Shown: positions 41,467-50,530 of the stretch, piece after piece | How the letters are laid out: each line of letters begins with the position of its first letter | Position numbering within the stretch: position 1 is the stretch's first letter | From: Myxococcaceae bacterium JPH2 | GTDB taxonomy: Bacteria > Myxococcota > Myxococcia > Myxococcales > Myxococcaceae | Direction of reading: 5' to 3' | NCBI GenBank assembly: GCA_016458225.1 | Contig: JAEMGR010000028.1 | Location: forward strand, 112,289 to 176,288 | Length of the DNA: 64,000 nt | Notes under the pieces: model-generated | Seen by the model: only the letters and a program-made list of their open reading frames with translations | Told to the model about the DNA's origin: nothing | Databases searched by the model: none | Translations under genes and position numbers: made by a program

Positions 41467-44220
41467 ATGCCCAACCTCTTCCGTCGCACGGCGCTCGCCG
41501 CCGTCACCCTGCTCGCTGCGTGCAGTGGCTCGCGGACGCTCGCACCCGGCGCGCCAACGTCGTCTCTTGAAGCCTCGGCCTCCGCGCCGAAGCCCACGCC
41601 CACCGCGCCCACGCTGCGCCTGCCCGAGGACGTGAAGCCCACGGGCTATCGCGTGGACCTCACGGTGGATCCGAAGGCGCCCACGTTCACGGGCTCCGTG
41701 GACATCGACCTCGCGGTGCTCAAGCCCACCTCGGTCGTGTGGCTCAACGGCACGGCGCTGGAGGTGAAGCACGCCACGCTGGTGCAGGGCGGCAAGCCCG
41801 TGGGCGTGACGCCGGTGGTGGGCGGCAAGGACTTCCTGGGCTTCGTGCTGGATGCGCCGCTCACGGTGGGCTCGGCGCACCTGCGCGTCGAGTACACGGG
41901 CACCGCGTCCGAGCGCGAGGTGAGCGGCGCCTTCCGCGTGAACGAGGGCGGCGACTGGTACGTCTACACGCAGTTCGAGCCGCTGGGCGCGCGGCGCGCG
42001 TTCCCCTCCTTCGACGAGCCGGGCTTCAAGGTGCCGTGGGAGCTGAGCCTGCGCGTGCCCGAGGGCACCGTGGCCGTCGCCAACACGCCCGAGGTTTCTC
42101 GTGAGCCGGGCGCGGACCACACCGTCACCTTCCACTTCGCGCGCACGCAGCCGTTGCCCAGCTACCTCGTCGCGTTCGGCGTGGGGCCCTTCGAGTTCAT
42201 GCCCGCGGCGGACTCGGGGCAGAAGAAGGTGAAGACGCGCATCATCACGCCCAAGGGCCGCGCGGGCGAGGCCGTCTACGCCGCCGAGATGACGCCGCGA
42301 ATCATCGAGCAGCTGGAGACGTACTTCGGCTCGCCCTACGCCTACGAGAAGCTGGACGTGATGGCGGTGCCGCTGCTGGGCGGCGCGATGGAGAACCCGG
42401 GGCTCGTCACGTTCAACTCGCGGCTCATCCTGTCCAAGCCCGAGGAGGACACGACGCGCCGTCAGCGCAGCTTCGTCGCGGTGCAGGTGCACGAGCTGGC
42501 GCACCAGTGGTTCGGCGACCTCGTCACCATGGCGTGGTGGGACGACCTGTGGCTCAACGAGTCGTTCGCGTCGTGGATGGAGGCGCGCATCCTCGGCACC
42601 TGGCAGCCGACGTGGGACGAGACGGTGTATCGGGTGGGGGAGCGCAGCTACGCGCTCAAGGAGGACGGCTTGCTGTCCGCGCGCCGCATCCGCCAGCCCA
42701 TCGAGAGCAATGACGACGTGGTCAACGCTTTCGACGGCATCACCTACGGCAAGGGCTCGGCGGTGCTGGCGATGACGGAGGCGTGGCTGGGCGAGGACGT
42801 CTTCCGGCGCGGGATCCAGCGGCACCTGCGCGCGCACGCGGGCGGCAACGCCACCGCGAAGGACTTCCTGGATGCGATGGCCGCCGAGGCGGGCAAGGAC
42901 GTGGGCGCGGTGATGGCCACCTTCCTGGACCAGGGCGGCGCGCCCATGGTGTCCGTCGAGCTGGCGTGCGACGGTGGCCAGCCTCGGGTGGTCCTCTCGC
43001 AGAGCCGCTACCTGCCGCTGGGCTCGATGCGACCGGCGCCGCAGACGTGGAAGGTGCCGGTGTGCGTGAAGTACGCGGCGGGGGACAAGGTGGCGCGCGC
43101 GTGCACGGTGCTGGAGCAGGAGCACGCCGAGCTGGCGCTGCCCGAGTCCAAGGGCTGCCCCGCGTGGGTGTTCCCGAACTCCGAGGGCGCGGGCTACTTC
43201 CGCATGCAGCTCTCGCAGGACCTGCGCGCGAAGCTGATGAAGACCGGCTACGCGAAGCTGTCCCGCCTGGAGCGGGTGGCGCTCTTCGGTGACTCGCTCG
43301 CGCTGGTGGAGGCGGGTGCGCTGCCGGCCGCCGAGGCGTTGCCGCTGTTGGAGCAGGCCGCGAAGGATCCGGACCGCCAGATTTTCGAAGCGGGCCTGGA
43401 GCTGCTGTCCCTGGTGGAGCCGAACCTGCTGGCCGAGGGGCGGCGCGAGGACGTGCAGCGCTACATGCGAGACCTCTTCAGCGCGCGGGCGCGCAAGCTC
43501 GGCTTCACGCCGCGCGCGGGCGAGAGCGAGGACACGCGGCTGCTGCGCCCCATGGTGGTGCGGCTGGCGGGCTCCTCGGGCGCGGATGCGCAGCTCGTGG
43601 CCGAGGCGAGCGCCCTGGCCACGAAGTGGCTGACGGACCGCCGGGCCATGGCGCCCGAGATGGTGGAGCCCGCGCTCGGCATCGCGGTGAAGCGCGGGAC
43701 CGCGGCCTTCCACGCCCAGCTCCTGGCGGCGCTTCGTCAGGAGAAGGACCGCCGGGACCGGCAGGTCATGCTGGGGGCGCTGGGGCACGCCATCGACCCG
43801 GAGCGCGTGCGCACGAACCTGTCGCTCATCGTGGACAAGGGTCAGGACCCGCGCGAGACGCTGTGGTTGCTCATGGGCGCCTCGCGCGACTCGCGCACGC
43901 AGGACCTGGCGTTCGACTTCGTGAAGGCGCACTACGACGAGCTGGCGGGCGCCAATGGGAAAGAGGCGCTGCTGCCCGAGGACTTCATCCCGCACCTCGT
44001 CTACATCGGCTCGTCGTACTGCGACGCGGGCAAGCGCGCGCAGTTCGCCCAGTTCTTCACCGAGCGCAACGCGAAGGTCTCGGGCGGCTCGCGCGAGCTG
44101 GCGAAGGTGCTGGAGTCGGTGGACCAGTGCATCGCGCTGAAGCAGGCCCAGGGCGCGAGCCTGGAGTCCTTCTTCGCCGGTCGCGCCGCGAAGGCGCCCA
44201 AGGCCCCGGTCGCGCGCTAG
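41467..44220 (+). CDS. M1 family metallo-aminopeptidase lipoprotein
   Basis: A 917-residue zinc aminopeptidase. The signal peptide ends LLAAC (Cys19), so it is likely a lipoprotein. The gluzincin signature is G306AMEN310, H342ELAH346 and Glu365 in WLNE; GAMEN contacts the substrate N-terminus, and the two His plus Glu365 bind zinc. A C-terminal helical ERAP1-like region covers about 560-900. It removes N-terminal residues from peptides in the periplasm or at the cell surface, fitting predatory or protein-feeding life. The ATG at 41467 is preceded by a CACTGCCGC context without strong RBS. A hairpin terminator follows. Confidence 0.93.
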   Translation: MPNLFRRTALAAVTLLAACSGSRTLAPGAPTSSLEASASAPKPTPTAPTLRLPEDVKPTGYRVDLTVDPKAPTFTGSVDIDLAVLKPTSVVWLNGTALEVKHATLVQGGKPVGVTPVVGGKDFLGFVLDAPLTVGSAHLRVEYTGTASEREVSGAFRVNEGGDWYVYTQFEPLGARRAFPSFDEPGFKVPWELSLRVPEGTVAVANTPEVSREPGADHTVTFHFARTQPLPSYLVAFGVGPFEFMPAADSGQKKVKTRIITPKGRAGEAVYAAEMTPRIIEQLETYFGSPYAYEKLDVMAVPLLGGAMENPGLVTFNSRLILSKPEEDTTRRQRSFVAVQVHELAHQWFGDLVTMAWWDDLWLNESFASWMEARILGTWQPTWDETVYRVGERSYALKEDGLLSARRIRQPIESNDDVVNAFDGITYGKGSAVLAMTEAWLGEDVFRRGIQRHLRAHAGGNATAKDFLDAMAAEAGKDVGAVMATFLDQGGAPMVSVELACDGGQPRVVLSQSRYLPLGSMRPAPQTWKVPVCVKYAAGDKVARACTVLEQEHAELALPESKGCPAWVFPNSEGAGYFRMQLSQDLRAKLMKTGYAKLSRLERVALFGDSLALVEAGALPAAEALPLLEQAAKDPDRQIFEAGLELLSLVEPNLLAEGRREDVQRYMRDLFSARARKLGFTPRAGESEDTRLLRPMVVRLAGSSGADAQLVAEASALATKWLTDRRAMAPEMVEPALGIAVKRGTAAFHAQLLAALRQEKDRRDRQVMLGALGHAIDPERVRTNLSLIVDKGQDPRETLWLLMGASRDSRTQDLAFDFVKAHYDELAGANGKEALLPEDFIPHLVYIGSSYCDAGKRAQFAQFFTERNAKVSGGSRELAKVLESVDQCIALKQAQGASLESFFAGRAAKAPKAPVAR

Positions 44221-44240
44221 TCGCGGTCAGGGCCGCGTGT

Positions 44241-44265
44241 CCCCGGGCCAATCGAGGGCCCGGGG
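44241..44265. terminator. Strong hairpin between convergent genes
   Basis: CCCCGGGCC pairs perfectly with GGCCCGGGG over a seven-base loop, 20 bases after the aminopeptidase stop and before the opposing enoyl-CoA hydratase stop; GGGGTTTT follows on the plus strand. Likely bidirectional terminator. Confidence 0.7.
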
Positions 44266-44286
44266 GCGTGGGGTTTTCGCGCGGGC

Positions 44287-45039
44287 CTACTTCCGGGCGC
44301 GGGACATGAACGACATGAAGGCCTCGCGGGCCTCGTCGGACTGGAGGCGCTGGACGAACTCGGCGCCCTCGCGCTTGAGGGCTTCCTCGACCTCGTCGCG
44401 GATGGGGCCGCGCACCAGGCGCTTGGTGACGCGCAGGGCCTCGGCGGGCCGCGCGGCGAAGGCGCGGGCGCGCTCCAGGGCGGTCTCGTGGAGGGTGGCC
44501 TCGTGGAGCACCTTGTTGATGAGCCCGGCGCGCAGCGCGGTGGCGGCGTCGAACGGCTCGCCCAGCATCAGCAGCTCGGACGCGAGCGCGAGCCCCGCGA
44601 CGCGCGGCAGGAGCAGGCTGCTGGCGCCCTCCGCGCACAGCCCCAGGTTGACGAAGGGCATGTGGAAGCGCGTCTTCTCGCCAGCAAGCACGTAGTCACA
44701 GTGCAGCAGCATCGTCGTGCCGATGCCCACCGCGGGGCCCTCGACGGCGGCGACGACGGGCTTGCTGAAGCGCACGAGGGCGCGCAGGAACTTGAACACG
44801 GCGCTGTCCTCGCCCGTGGGCGGGTGCTCCAGGAAGTCGCCGATGTCATTGCCAGCGGTGAAGATGCCGCCCGCGCCCTTGAGCAGCACCACGCGCACGT
44901 CGCCGTCGGCATCGGCCTGCTGGAGCGCCTGGGTGGCCGCCTCGTACATGTCATGCGTGAAGGCGTTCTTCTTCTCGGGGCGGTTCAGGGTGAGGGTGAG
45001 AATCCCCTCGGCCCGCTGCGTCAAGATGGTGTCGGACAT
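44287..45039 (-). CDS. Enoyl-CoA hydratase/isomerase family protein
   Basis: A 250-residue crotonase-fold enzyme. The CoA/oxyanion loops are FTAGNDIGDF and EGPAVGIGTTMLLHCDY, and Glu in LCAEGASSLLLP sits where the isomerase or hydratase glutamate lies. It could hydrate or isomerise acyl-CoA in fatty-acid oxidation. It is convergent with the aminopeptidase and not in an operon. The start is the ATG at 45039. Confidence 0.88.
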   Translation of the reverse strand: MSDTILTQRAEGILTLTLNRPEKKNAFTHDMYEAATQALQQADADGDVRVVLLKGAGGIFTAGNDIGDFLEHPPTGEDSAVFKFLRALVRFSKPVVAAVEGPAVGIGTTMLLHCDYVLAGEKTRFHMPFVNLGLCAEGASSLLLPRVAGLALASELLMLGEPFDAATALRAGLINKVLHEATLHETALERARAFAARPAEALRVTKRLVRGPIRDEVEEALKREGAEFVQRLQSDEAREAFMSFMSRARK

Positions 45040-45159
45040 GGCGGCGCAGCCTAGCCGAGTCCGGCGCGGGGCACGCGTCTGGGATGACACCGGCCGCACC
45101 TATCCGACAGGGCGGGAGAGGGGTTGGCCGGCCGGCGCCTGGGCGCTATGCACCGGGGA

Positions 45160-45831
45160 ATGGCGACGACTCCTCCGGCTCGGCCTCCTTCGGACCCTCA
45201 GCGCCTCCTCGCGGAAGAGACCTTCGAGGGGGAGACCTTCACGAACCTGGACCTGGAGGGGGCGGACCTGCGGGGCAAGGAGTTCTTCCGGTGCACGTTC
45301 CAGGACTCGCGCTTCCAGGGGAGTGTGTGGTCGAAGGCGAAGCTGGAGGAGTGTGTCTATTCGAGCTGCGACCTGACGCGCGCGCAGTTCTCTCAGACGG
45401 CGATGCGGGGGGTGCGCTTCGAGAACTCGAAGTTGATGGGCATTGATTGGTCGGTGGTGGCGCCCTTCCACGAGATGTCCTTCGAGGGGTGCAACCTGCG
45501 CTACGGCTCGTTCCTGGGGCTCATCTTGCGCAAGACGCGCATCGTCCAGTGCATCGCGCTGGAGACGAGCTTCACGGACATGGACCTGTCGGAGACGGAC
45601 TTCGAGGGGACGGACCTCTCGGGCTGCACGTTCCACAACTGCAACCTGACGCGCGCGGACTTCCAGAACGCGATGGGTGTGTTCATCGACCCCGCGAGGA
45701 ACCGCGTGAAAGAGACCCGAGTGCCCGTGGAGGCCGCGGTGCAACTGGCGAAGTCCCTGGGCCTGGTGGTACCGGGCTACGGAGAGGGACCGAAGCTGGG
45801 AGCAGGCGGGGAGCGCAAGCGGCGGCGCTGA
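45160..45831 (+). CDS. Pentapeptide-repeat protein
   Basis: A 223-residue protein. Residues 25-175 consist of pentapeptide repeats of the A(D/N)LxG type (NLDLEGADLRGKEF, DLSETDFEGTDLSGCTF), which form a right-handed quadrilateral beta-helix. Such proteins often mimic DNA or act as scaffolds; the QNR/MfpA type protects gyrase, but I see no reason to assign that here. Possible starts are 45124, 45148 and 45160; I chose the last. It ends just before the opposing zinc-ribbon gene (16 bases). Confidence 0.83.
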   Translation: MATTPPARPPSDPQRLLAEETFEGETFTNLDLEGADLRGKEFFRCTFQDSRFQGSVWSKAKLEECVYSSCDLTRAQFSQTAMRGVRFENSKLMGIDWSVVAPFHEMSFEGCNLRYGSFLGLILRKTRIVQCIALETSFTDMDLSETDFEGTDLSGCTFHNCNLTRADFQNAMGVFIDPARNRVKETRVPVEAAVQLAKSLGLVVPGYGEGPKLGAGGERKRRR

Positions 45832-45846
45832 GGTGGCGCGCGCGAG

Positions 45847-46107
45847 TTATGCCAAGACCGCGTGGGGCATCGAGGCCTTCTCGGGGACGAACTCTTCGGG
45901 CGGAGCCGAGAACCCGTTCCAGAACACCCAGAGCCGGCGGCACTGAGGGCATTTGAGGAAGCTGCTCATCGACGAATAGACAGCCTCCGCATCCACCTGC
46001 CCCGAGAACCGGTCGAAGTCGGAGTCCGAGATAAAGAGCCACTCGTCAGGACAGGGAATCTGGCCGTAGGGAATCTGCCGACCACATGTACAATTCCAGC
46101 TCGGCAT
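45847..46107 (-). CDS. Small zinc-ribbon-like protein at the toxin island edge
   Basis: An 86-residue protein with CTCG near the N-terminus and CPQC near residue 53, a likely four-Cys zinc ribbon, with aromatic-rich segments (DEWLFISDSDFDRF, RLWVFWNGF). It lies 166 bases after the Imm11 gene on the same strand and has similar lower-GC coding, so it may be part of the toxin island, perhaps a second immunity protein. No family is recognised. Confidence 0.5.
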   Translation of the reverse strand: MPSWNCTCGRQIPYGQIPCPDEWLFISDSDFDRFSGQVDAEAVYSSMSSFLKCPQCRRLWVFWNGFSAPPEEFVPEKASMPHAVLA

Positions 46108-46144
46108 TGGCTTCCTATTGAGTGTCAGTCGGCTTCTGGCGCAG

Positions 46145-46231
46145 ATGCGTGCAGACTATCGCTGGATGCTGACCGGAAACTCACGGCCCGACTTTCTTGT
46201 TGAGATGTTGAAGGGACGTGATGATTTGTGA
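46145..46231 (+). other. Short open remnant between immunity genes
   Basis: An open stretch in the 166-base gap reads MRADYRWM ... FLVEMLKGRDDL before TGA and stays open a little upstream. It looks like the end of a once longer protein rather than random sequence, but it is only 28 codons from the ATG. I cannot name it. Confidence 0.25.
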
Positions 46232-46273
46232 TGAGAGCTTTTCCCAAAGGGAAGCAGTCAAGTCCTGTGGGCG

Positions 46274-46843
46274 CTATACCTCTCGGAACTTCATCCCCGT
46301 GGTTCCGATTCGCTCCAGCGCCGTCTTGATTTCCTCCGAAACGATGAGTGCGATGGTCCATCCCCAAGGGCGGAAGATCTTGGCGTCCCCCACCTTCGAG
46401 GGATCAATGCGCATCCCTGCGACGGCGCGGTACTTGCCCGTTTTCTCAGGACGCCCATCCTCCGGCATCCAGTATTCCACCTCCTCGGAAGCTTGATCGT
46501 CGATGCACTTCACCAGACGGGTGACGTTCACGAGGCAGAACTGTTCAGGCTGTTGGTCAATGTCGACAGGGAACAGTTGAACGCCGTCAGGAGCCATTTC
46601 TTTCAGCAGTGAGGCGACTTGGACGTGGACGATAGGGATGGCTCCAGCATCCGCGAGCGAAAAGTCGAGCGGTTTGCCTGCGCGATAGAAGGGGACTCTC
46701 AGCCGACTCTTGACCTCAACAGGTTCCCCTCGCATGAACAGCCACGAACCCTGATCGTGCCCCTCTGCATCCGTGGGCGTGCCCAGATACCAGCGGTCGG
46801 CAATATGAACGTCATCGGATAGGTCGAAGTATCGCTTCGCCAT
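46274..46843 (-). CDS. Imm11-family immunity protein (DUF1629-like)
   Basis: A 189-residue cytosolic protein beginning MAKRYFDLSDD, with RWYLGTPTDAEGHD, FCLVNVTRLVKCIDDQASE, RIDPSKVGDAKIFRPWG and the final TTGMKF, the pattern of the Imm11 immunity family. It starts 15 bases after the stop of the AHH-domain lipoprotein toxin, on the same strand. It should bind and block that toxin's nuclease domain and so protect kin cells. GC is lower than in flanking genes, as expected for an exchanged module. Confidence 0.83.
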   Translation of the reverse strand: MAKRYFDLSDDVHIADRWYLGTPTDAEGHDQGSWLFMRGEPVEVKSRLRVPFYRAGKPLDFSLADAGAIPIVHVQVASLLKEMAPDGVQLFPVDIDQQPEQFCLVNVTRLVKCIDDQASEEVEYWMPEDGRPEKTGKYRAVAGMRIDPSKVGDAKIFRPWGWTIALIVSEEIKTALERIGTTGMKFREV

Positions 46844-46858
46844 CGTCGACTCCTTGAG

Positions 46859-48214
46859 TCATGGGCTCCGGGTTACCAGCTTGTTGAGTCGGGTCCCTGG
46901 GGTGGAGATCTGTCGTGCAAGCCGTTGGAGTTCGCTCGTCAGTGCCGCTCGGCATTCCTGAATGCTACGGCACTCCAGTGTGGCATCCCGCAGTCGTCGG
47001 AAGACTTCTTCGTGGTACTCCTGTGGGTGGGGCCCCTTGTGGCCTGGAACACGAACCTTGTTGGCTGCATCGTCCAGCGACATGCCCGCCTTGTCGAAGA
47101 GTTCCTGATATCGGGGCGTCCAGGGTCCGCCGTTGTTGGACGACGTGCTGAATTTGTCCGAGGCGATATGGTGCTCGGGTCCCTCAACATCCACCGGACT
47201 GGATGCCGCTCCGCTCACGCTCTGGGCCGTTGCGGCTACTGCAGTAGGGGCCAGTGTGATGGTGACCGCATGGGCCGTCACTGCTACGGCTTCCACCTGC
47301 GCTACTGCTGCCAGTTGGATTCCCACCTGTGCCGCGCCCATTGACGCCGCCTGCGCCGAGCCAGGCAGCGTCGGCACCTTGGCTGAGAAACTGGTGGCGG
47401 TCTGGCTGATGGCGGCCGTGAGCAGCAGGGCGAACGCCCTCGCCGCATTCTTCCCCATGACTGCGCCGTACTTCTTCCCTGCCTCGTGAATCGCAGCGAA
47501 TGAGGTGGCGTGATCCAGTTCCTCGACCAATCGCCGCCAACCTTGAATGAGCGTCCAGAAGGTGTCCACGCCGATGTAACAGACGAAGCTGGCCGTGACG
47601 ATGGTCGCAATTCCTTTGGAGAATACCGGCTCGGGGGCAAGCCACATCGCGGCATAGATCGCCATCGTCCAGTAGAGCGAAGCCTTGATTGCCTCAGGGT
47701 CGGCCATGTCTTTGAATGACTGCATCATCTCGGGAACGATCTCTTCGATGGCGAAGGACATTCCGACGGCGTAGCGGCCATCGCCGGTAAGGACGGGGCT
47801 GTTCAGCAGCGCTTTGCGGCAGTCCCCTGGTTTCCCGATGGCCCGGCAGAACTGGAGGTATTCCTGCGTGACCCGCGCAGCCAGCTCAGCCCATTGCGAA
47901 GTCGAGGGCGGTTCCTCCAAGGGAACGACACCTTCGGCCTGGGTGTACCGGTACCAGCCGCTGCGCGGGGTGCTCTCGAACAGAGCCCGCGCGGTTTTCT
48001 CGGGGTTGAGTGATGGCCTCTGCTGCCGGACTTCCTTCGCGATTGCCTGGGTGAACTCCTCCTCCCCCAGTTCCACCGGATTGACGTCATCCGAGCGGGG
48101 GACGTGGAGAGTGGACCGGCCCTGCCCCGTGTCGAGGCGAACCACGCGCACCGTGCTGCATCCTGCGGATAGGACTACGAGAACGAGCGCAATGAGCAGA
48201 CAACGAGACGTCAT
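46859..48214 (-). CDS. SitA-like lipoprotein polymorphic toxin with C-terminal AHH nuclease domain
   Basis: A 451-residue lipoprotein toxin. The signal peptide ends LSAGC (Cys19). The central part (about 60-200) is a delivery-type domain with paired Cys residues, followed by hydrophobic helices (about 185-235 and 265-330, the second Ala/Val-rich). The C-terminal AHH domain starts at His348-His349 in PEHHIASDKFS and includes GHKGPHPQEYHEE, the HNH/EndoVII-like metal site. This matches the Sit toxins of Myxococcus, lipoproteins passed between cells by TraAB outer-membrane exchange, which kill non-kin lacking the immunity protein. AGGGGGG precedes the ATG at 48214. The Imm11 gene follows in the operon. 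tra genes are not in the window. Confidence 0.78.
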   Translation of the reverse strand: MTSRCLLIALVLVVLSAGCSTVRVVRLDTGQGRSTLHVPRSDDVNPVELGEEEFTQAIAKEVRQQRPSLNPEKTARALFESTPRSGWYRYTQAEGVVPLEEPPSTSQWAELAARVTQEYLQFCRAIGKPGDCRKALLNSPVLTGDGRYAVGMSFAIEEIVPEMMQSFKDMADPEAIKASLYWTMAIYAAMWLAPEPVFSKGIATIVTASFVCYIGVDTFWTLIQGWRRLVEELDHATSFAAIHEAGKKYGAVMGKNAARAFALLLTAAISQTATSFSAKVPTLPGSAQAASMGAAQVGIQLAAVAQVEAVAVTAHAVTITLAPTAVAATAQSVSGAASSPVDVEGPEHHIASDKFSTSSNNGGPWTPRYQELFDKAGMSLDDAANKVRVPGHKGPHPQEYHEEVFRRLRDATLECRSIQECRAALTSELQRLARQISTPGTRLNKLVTRSP

Positions 48215-48276
48215 GATGCCCCCCTGAGTCACTCGAACAAAAGTACTCGGATTTGAATATGTTGACGCGTATCGCG

Positions 48277-48293
48277 ACGATGATTTTCATCGT
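48277..48293. promoter_or_regulatory. Perfect inverted repeat in the toxin/PD40 divergent region
   Basis: ACGATGA-TTT-TCATCGT, a seven-base-pair inverted repeat in an AT-rich 227-base divergent region, about 65 bases before the toxin start. It could be an operator for the toxin operon or a small hairpin; an ATC...GAT pair extends it after a bulge. Confidence 0.3.
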
Positions 48294-48441
48294 GATGGAT
48301 GCTCAATCCTTCGAGCCGCGAATCGTTCGCGCAGCTTGTTGGAGTGTTCGCAATGACGGGATGGCACCTACTCCTGCTCGTGAAGGTGACTTGGATTCTT
48401 CCACGGATGCGTTCCGGCCGTTCGGGCGATATGACCTTGGC

Positions 48442-49473
48442 ATGTCCTTGCGTGCCGCGTCCTTGAGTGCCGTTGTCATCGCCGCATCGCTGTCCGCTGC
48501 TTCTGCCCGTGCCCAGTGCGCGGTGCCTCTCCCGGGCGGAGGTGTCACTCCTCCCTCCGAGCCCGTGCTGTTCGGCGAGGGCGTCATCTCCACGGGGGAC
48601 ATGGAGTCGCATACCCAGCTCACTCCGGACGGCAAGACGCTCTACTTCCTCAAGGGCAACATCGCGTACACCTCGTGGACGATCCTGCAATCCAGTTACC
48701 GGGACGGAAAGTGGTCCACTCCCGAGGTCGCTCCGTTCTCTGGCGCCTATGCGGACGCCGACCCCTTCATCACCTCAGACGGACAGCGGTTCTTCTTCAT
48801 CTCCAACCGCGCGCTGGATGGCAAAGGTCCTCCTCGCCCGGACCTGGATATCTGGATGATGGAGCGCCAGGGTTCCGGCTGGAGCGAGCCGCGTCACCTT
48901 CCCGCGCCCATCAACAGTGACCAGGATGAGTGGTTCCCCACTGTCACGCGCGACGGCACGCTGTACTTCGGCTCGGAGCGTCCCGGTGGGCAGGGCGGTT
49001 CAGACATCTATCGCGCTGCTCGCGGCAGTAATGGCGCCTTCCTTGCCCCGGAGAACCTCGGCCGTCCGGTGAACACGCCGGGCTTCGAGTACGAACCGCT
49101 CGTCTCTCCGGATGGGCGCTTCATGGTGCTCGCGGCAGCGCGTGAGGGCGGGATGGGCTCGCTGGACCTCTACCTGAGCTACCAGGACAAGGAGGGCCAC
49201 TGGTCCGAGCCCAAGGGCCTGGGGCCTCGCTTCAACACGCGCGCCACGGACATTGGCGCGAAGTTCTCTCCCGACGGGCGCCTGTTCTTCTTCTCCAGCG
49301 TGCGTCAGCGCCCGGCTCCGACGACTGCTCCGCTTCGCGTCGGGTACTCGGACCTGCTCAAGCGTCTGCACGCGCCGCAGAACGGACTGGGTGACCTGTA
49401 CGTCGTGGACGCGCGGGCGCTCGGCATCGAGGGGTACTCGGCCGAGGCCCTTCGCGTGGACGGCTGCAAGTAG
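48442..49473 (+). CDS. Exported PD40 (WD40-like) beta-propeller protein
   Basis: A 343-residue exported protein with a signal peptide (about 1-28, ending ASARAQ). The body is a run of PD40/TolB-like propeller repeats: TPDGKTLYFLKG, TSDGQRFFFISNRALDG, RDGTLYFGSERPGGQGGSDIYR, SPDGRFMVLAA and SPDGRLFFFSSVR. Such repeats bind peptides or glycans in the periplasm, often with OmpA-like partners, none of which is adjacent. The start is ATG 48442; the longer frame upstream covers the toxin promoter region and is unlikely. Confidence 0.82.
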   Translation: MSLRAASLSAVVIAASLSAASARAQCAVPLPGGGVTPPSEPVLFGEGVISTGDMESHTQLTPDGKTLYFLKGNIAYTSWTILQSSYRDGKWSTPEVAPFSGAYADADPFITSDGQRFFFISNRALDGKGPPRPDLDIWMMERQGSGWSEPRHLPAPINSDQDEWFPTVTRDGTLYFGSERPGGQGGSDIYRAARGSNGAFLAPENLGRPVNTPGFEYEPLVSPDGRFMVLAAAREGGMGSLDLYLSYQDKEGHWSEPKGLGPRFNTRATDIGAKFSPDGRLFFFSSVRQRPAPTTAPLRVGYSDLLKRLHAPQNGLGDLYVVDARALGIEGYSAEALRVDGCK

Positions 49474-49480
49474 TCGCGCG

Positions 49481-50380
49481 CTACGGTCGCAGGGCTCGGG
49501 CCACCAGCGGGGCCAGCGTCACCACCTGGTGCGGAAAGGGCAGCCCCTGCGGCGGCTCCACGCTGTCGCTGCTCACCAGCCGCTGGATAGGCATTGCACT
49601 CAAGCGCTCGCGCGCGGCGCCCACCAGGAGCGCGTGGGTCGTCACCACGGTGAAGTCGTCCGCGCAGCCCGCCGTGCGCAGCTCGCTCGCGGCGGCTGCG
49701 AGCGTGCCTCCCGTGGACACCATGTCGTCCACGAGGATGGGGCGCTTGCCTCGCACGTCTCCGAGGAGGCCGTGCGTCTCCACCTCGCTGTCGCTCAAGC
49801 GGGCCTTGTGCACCACCGCCCAAGGCGTCCCGAGCAGCTTGGCCAGCGCCTCGGCGCGCTTCACCGCGCCCAGGTCCGGTGCCACCACCACGGACGTGCC
49901 AGTGACGTGCGGGCGCAGCGCCTCGGCGAGCACGGGCAGCGCGGAGAGGTTCTCCAGCGGCGCGCCGAAGCAGCCCTCCAGCGCGGGGTTGTGCAGGTCC
50001 ACCGCGAGCAGTCGCTCGAAGCGCCCGCGCGCCATCAGGTCGGCCACGAGTCGTCCTCCCAGGGCCTCGCCGGGTCTGCCGCGCCGGTCCTGTCGCGCAT
50101 AGCCCACGTAGGGCACCACGGCCTCCATGCGTGCGGCCCCCGCGCGCCAGCACGCATCGGCGAGCAGCAGCAGCTCCAGCAGGTGCTCTCCCACCGGCGC
50201 AGAGGCGGACTGCACCAGCACCACCGCGCGCCCGCGCACCGTGTCGGCGGGCACCTCCACGTGCATCTCTCCGTCGGGGAATCGCTCCAACTTGCACGCG
50301 GCTGGCGCGACGCCGAGCGCTTGGGCGAGCGCTCGACCGAGGTGGGGACTGGCGCTGCCAATGACGAGGACGGGGTCCAT
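49481..50380 (-). CDS. Ribose-phosphate diphosphokinase (PRPP synthetase), divergent
   Basis: A 299-residue enzyme making PRPP from ribose 5-phosphate and ATP. Conserved segments are FPDGEMHVEV, VVPYVGYARQDRR (the ATP-binding RQDR), VDLHNPALEGCF and the PRPP loop ILVDDMVSTGGTLA. It is a little shorter than housekeeping Prs (about 315) and departs from it at several positions, matching the accessory Prs copies found next to PRTase and archease genes. Its ATG at 50380 is divergent from the PRTase gene at 50531, with 150 bases between. It would supply PRPP for the two PRTases in the window. Confidence 0.85.
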   Translation of the reverse strand: MDPVLVIGSASPHLGRALAQALGVAPAACKLERFPDGEMHVEVPADTVRGRAVVLVQSASAPVGEHLLELLLLADACWRAGAARMEAVVPYVGYARQDRRGRPGEALGGRLVADLMARGRFERLLAVDLHNPALEGCFGAPLENLSALPVLAEALRPHVTGTSVVVAPDLGAVKRAEALAKLLGTPWAVVHKARLSDSEVETHGLLGDVRGKRPILVDDMVSTGGTLAAAASELRTAGCADDFTVVTTHALLVGAARERLSAMPIQRLVSSDSVEPPQGLPFPHQVVTLAPLVARALRP

Positions 50381-50530
50381 GGGCCCGTACCCTAGCGCGC
50401 CTTTCCCCCGTTGCTTCCACCGGTCCCGCCCTCCTCGCGAGCACCCCGACGGGAGAGGCCCCGCTCGCGCCTCCGCCGCCAGTCGCCGCCACCGTGCTTT
50501 TCCTTGGGGAAGCGATGGAGGTGGGAACCG

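Noticed and set aside
41371..43995. Long upstream extension of the acyltransferase frame
   Set aside because: It is antisense to the M1 aminopeptidase with HELAH and GAMEN motifs; only the part up to 41370 has acyltransferase character.
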